Shown here: piece after piece, positions 6,700 through 7,015 of the stretch
How positions within the stretch are numbered: the first letter of the stretch is position 1
Layout: the number at the start of each line of letters is the position of its first letter
NCBI GenBank assembly: GCA_910584215.1
Contig: CAJTYI010000113.1
Location: 1 to 7,015, forward strand
DNA from: an uncultured Roseburia sp.
GTDB taxonomy: Bacteria > Bacillota > Clostridia > Lachnospirales > Lachnospiraceae
Length of the DNA stretch: 7,015 bases
Direction of reading: 5' to 3'
Translations under genes and position numbers: made by a program
The notes under the pieces: model-generated
The model's database searches: none
Seen by the model: the letters and a program-made list of their open reading frames with translations, nothing else
Told to the model about the DNA's origin: nothing

Positions 6700-6878
6700 T
6701 AGGTTATTAACCTGAAAACTTTATACCATATTAATGAATAACTATGCAAAACGGCTTTTATCGGAAAGTGATATACTTTTTATTCTCAGTATATAGAAGC
6801 GGCGTCCAGCCGGCATCCTAATTGCAGGCGCTCTTGTTTTTGCCCGAACCTTCCAAAACGCTGGGGTACTAGCGCATG
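6700..6878 (-). repeat. Long inverted repeat, right copy: truncated 3' fragment of the large RNA
   Basis: On the minus strand this region matches 4272-4449 at about 90% by hand alignment, starting at CATGCG (6878) and ending at the ACCTAT that corresponds to the RNA's 3' end. The 5' three quarters of the RNA have no counterpart: beyond 6878 the sequence is unrelated. The ATATAC/GTATAT hairpin is kept. The 6-bp stem around the TTAGGA loop keeps five pairs but gains a T-C mismatch, offset by an extra outer G-C pair. A CTCTTTTT tract follows the 3' end on this strand. No promoter for it is evident. Confidence 0.92.
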
Positions 6879-6917
6879 TCGTTTTGCTCATGTGAGATAA
6901 AGAAGTAAAAGAAGTGT

Positions 6918-6963
6918 AAAAAATTTTGCCGTTCCCTGTCCGGCTGACTGCCGGACGGGTCGG
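6918..6963 (-). terminator. Rho-independent terminator of the leftward gene
   Basis: Read on the minus strand, CCCGTCCGGC (6959-6950) pairs with GCCGGACAGGG (6944-6934) around a five-base loop, about ten pairs. A CCG/CGG extension (6963-6961 with 6931-6929) crosses a small internal loop. TTTTTT (6923-6918) follows after five bases. It lies just past the stop codon of the leftward gene. Confidence 0.6.
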
Positions 6964-6966
6964 GCT

Positions 6967-7015
6967 TTAGTCGGGCAATTCTACCTTGCCGACAAAAGAG
7001 TAATAGATTTCGATT
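6967..7015 (-). CDS. C-terminal end of a leftward gene, possibly a large serine recombinase (partial)
   Basis: On the minus strand the window edge reads IEIYYSFVGKVELPD followed by TAA (6969-6967), then a good terminator. The strand, stop and terminator order make a real gene end likely. The IEIYY-F-G ending resembles the C-terminal tails of large serine recombinases common in Firmicutes mobile elements. Only 15 codons are visible, so that identity is a tentative recollection of family tails and not a demonstrated match. If right, an element boundary or attachment site may lie close by. Confidence 0.45.
   Translation of the reverse strand, partial: IEIYYSFVGKVELPD

Overview
The window looks like chromosomal DNA of a Clostridia bacterium, most likely Lachnospiraceae-like. 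This rests on moderate GC, a GGDEF protein with periplasmic-type binding domains, a UDPGP-type uridylyltransferase, a tRNA without an encoded CCA end, and AGGAG-type ribosome binding sites. The taxon is inferred from gene content; no marker gene is present.

Layout. Positions 1-1920 hold the 3' part of a membrane diguanylate cyclase fed by solute-binding sensor domains. Positions 2093-3301 hold a complete UDP-sugar pyrophosphorylase of the eukaryotic-like UDPGP/UAP family, followed by a terminator. Positions 3411-3606 are a self-contained tRNA-Pro(GGG) unit with promoter, tRNA and a strong terminator. Positions 3707-4450 contain no credible protein gene. They do contain a near-consensus promoter whose predicted start falls on the 5' strand of a helix closing a ~709-nt region with several long nested inverted repeats. 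I read this as a large ornate noncoding RNA, comparable in size and tRNA-proximal setting to the ROOL/GOLLD class; the family assignment is unproven. Positions 4542-6614 encode an intact intracellular GH42 beta-galactosidase. Positions 6700-6878 carry a second, truncated copy of the RNA's last ~178 nt, inverted and about 90% identical by hand alignment. The GH42 gene therefore lies between long inverted repeats. The right edge has a minus-strand terminator and the last 15 codons of a leftward gene whose tail resembles the C-terminus of large serine recombinases (tentative).

Taken together, the left half is ordinary chromosome (c-di-GMP signalling, nucleotide-sugar supply, a tRNA). From the tRNA rightward the region looks accessory: structured RNA, a sugar-utilisation gene of different codon flavour, a duplicated RNA fragment and a possible recombinase. 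The main point of interest is the RNA at 3742-4450 and its inverted partial copy.
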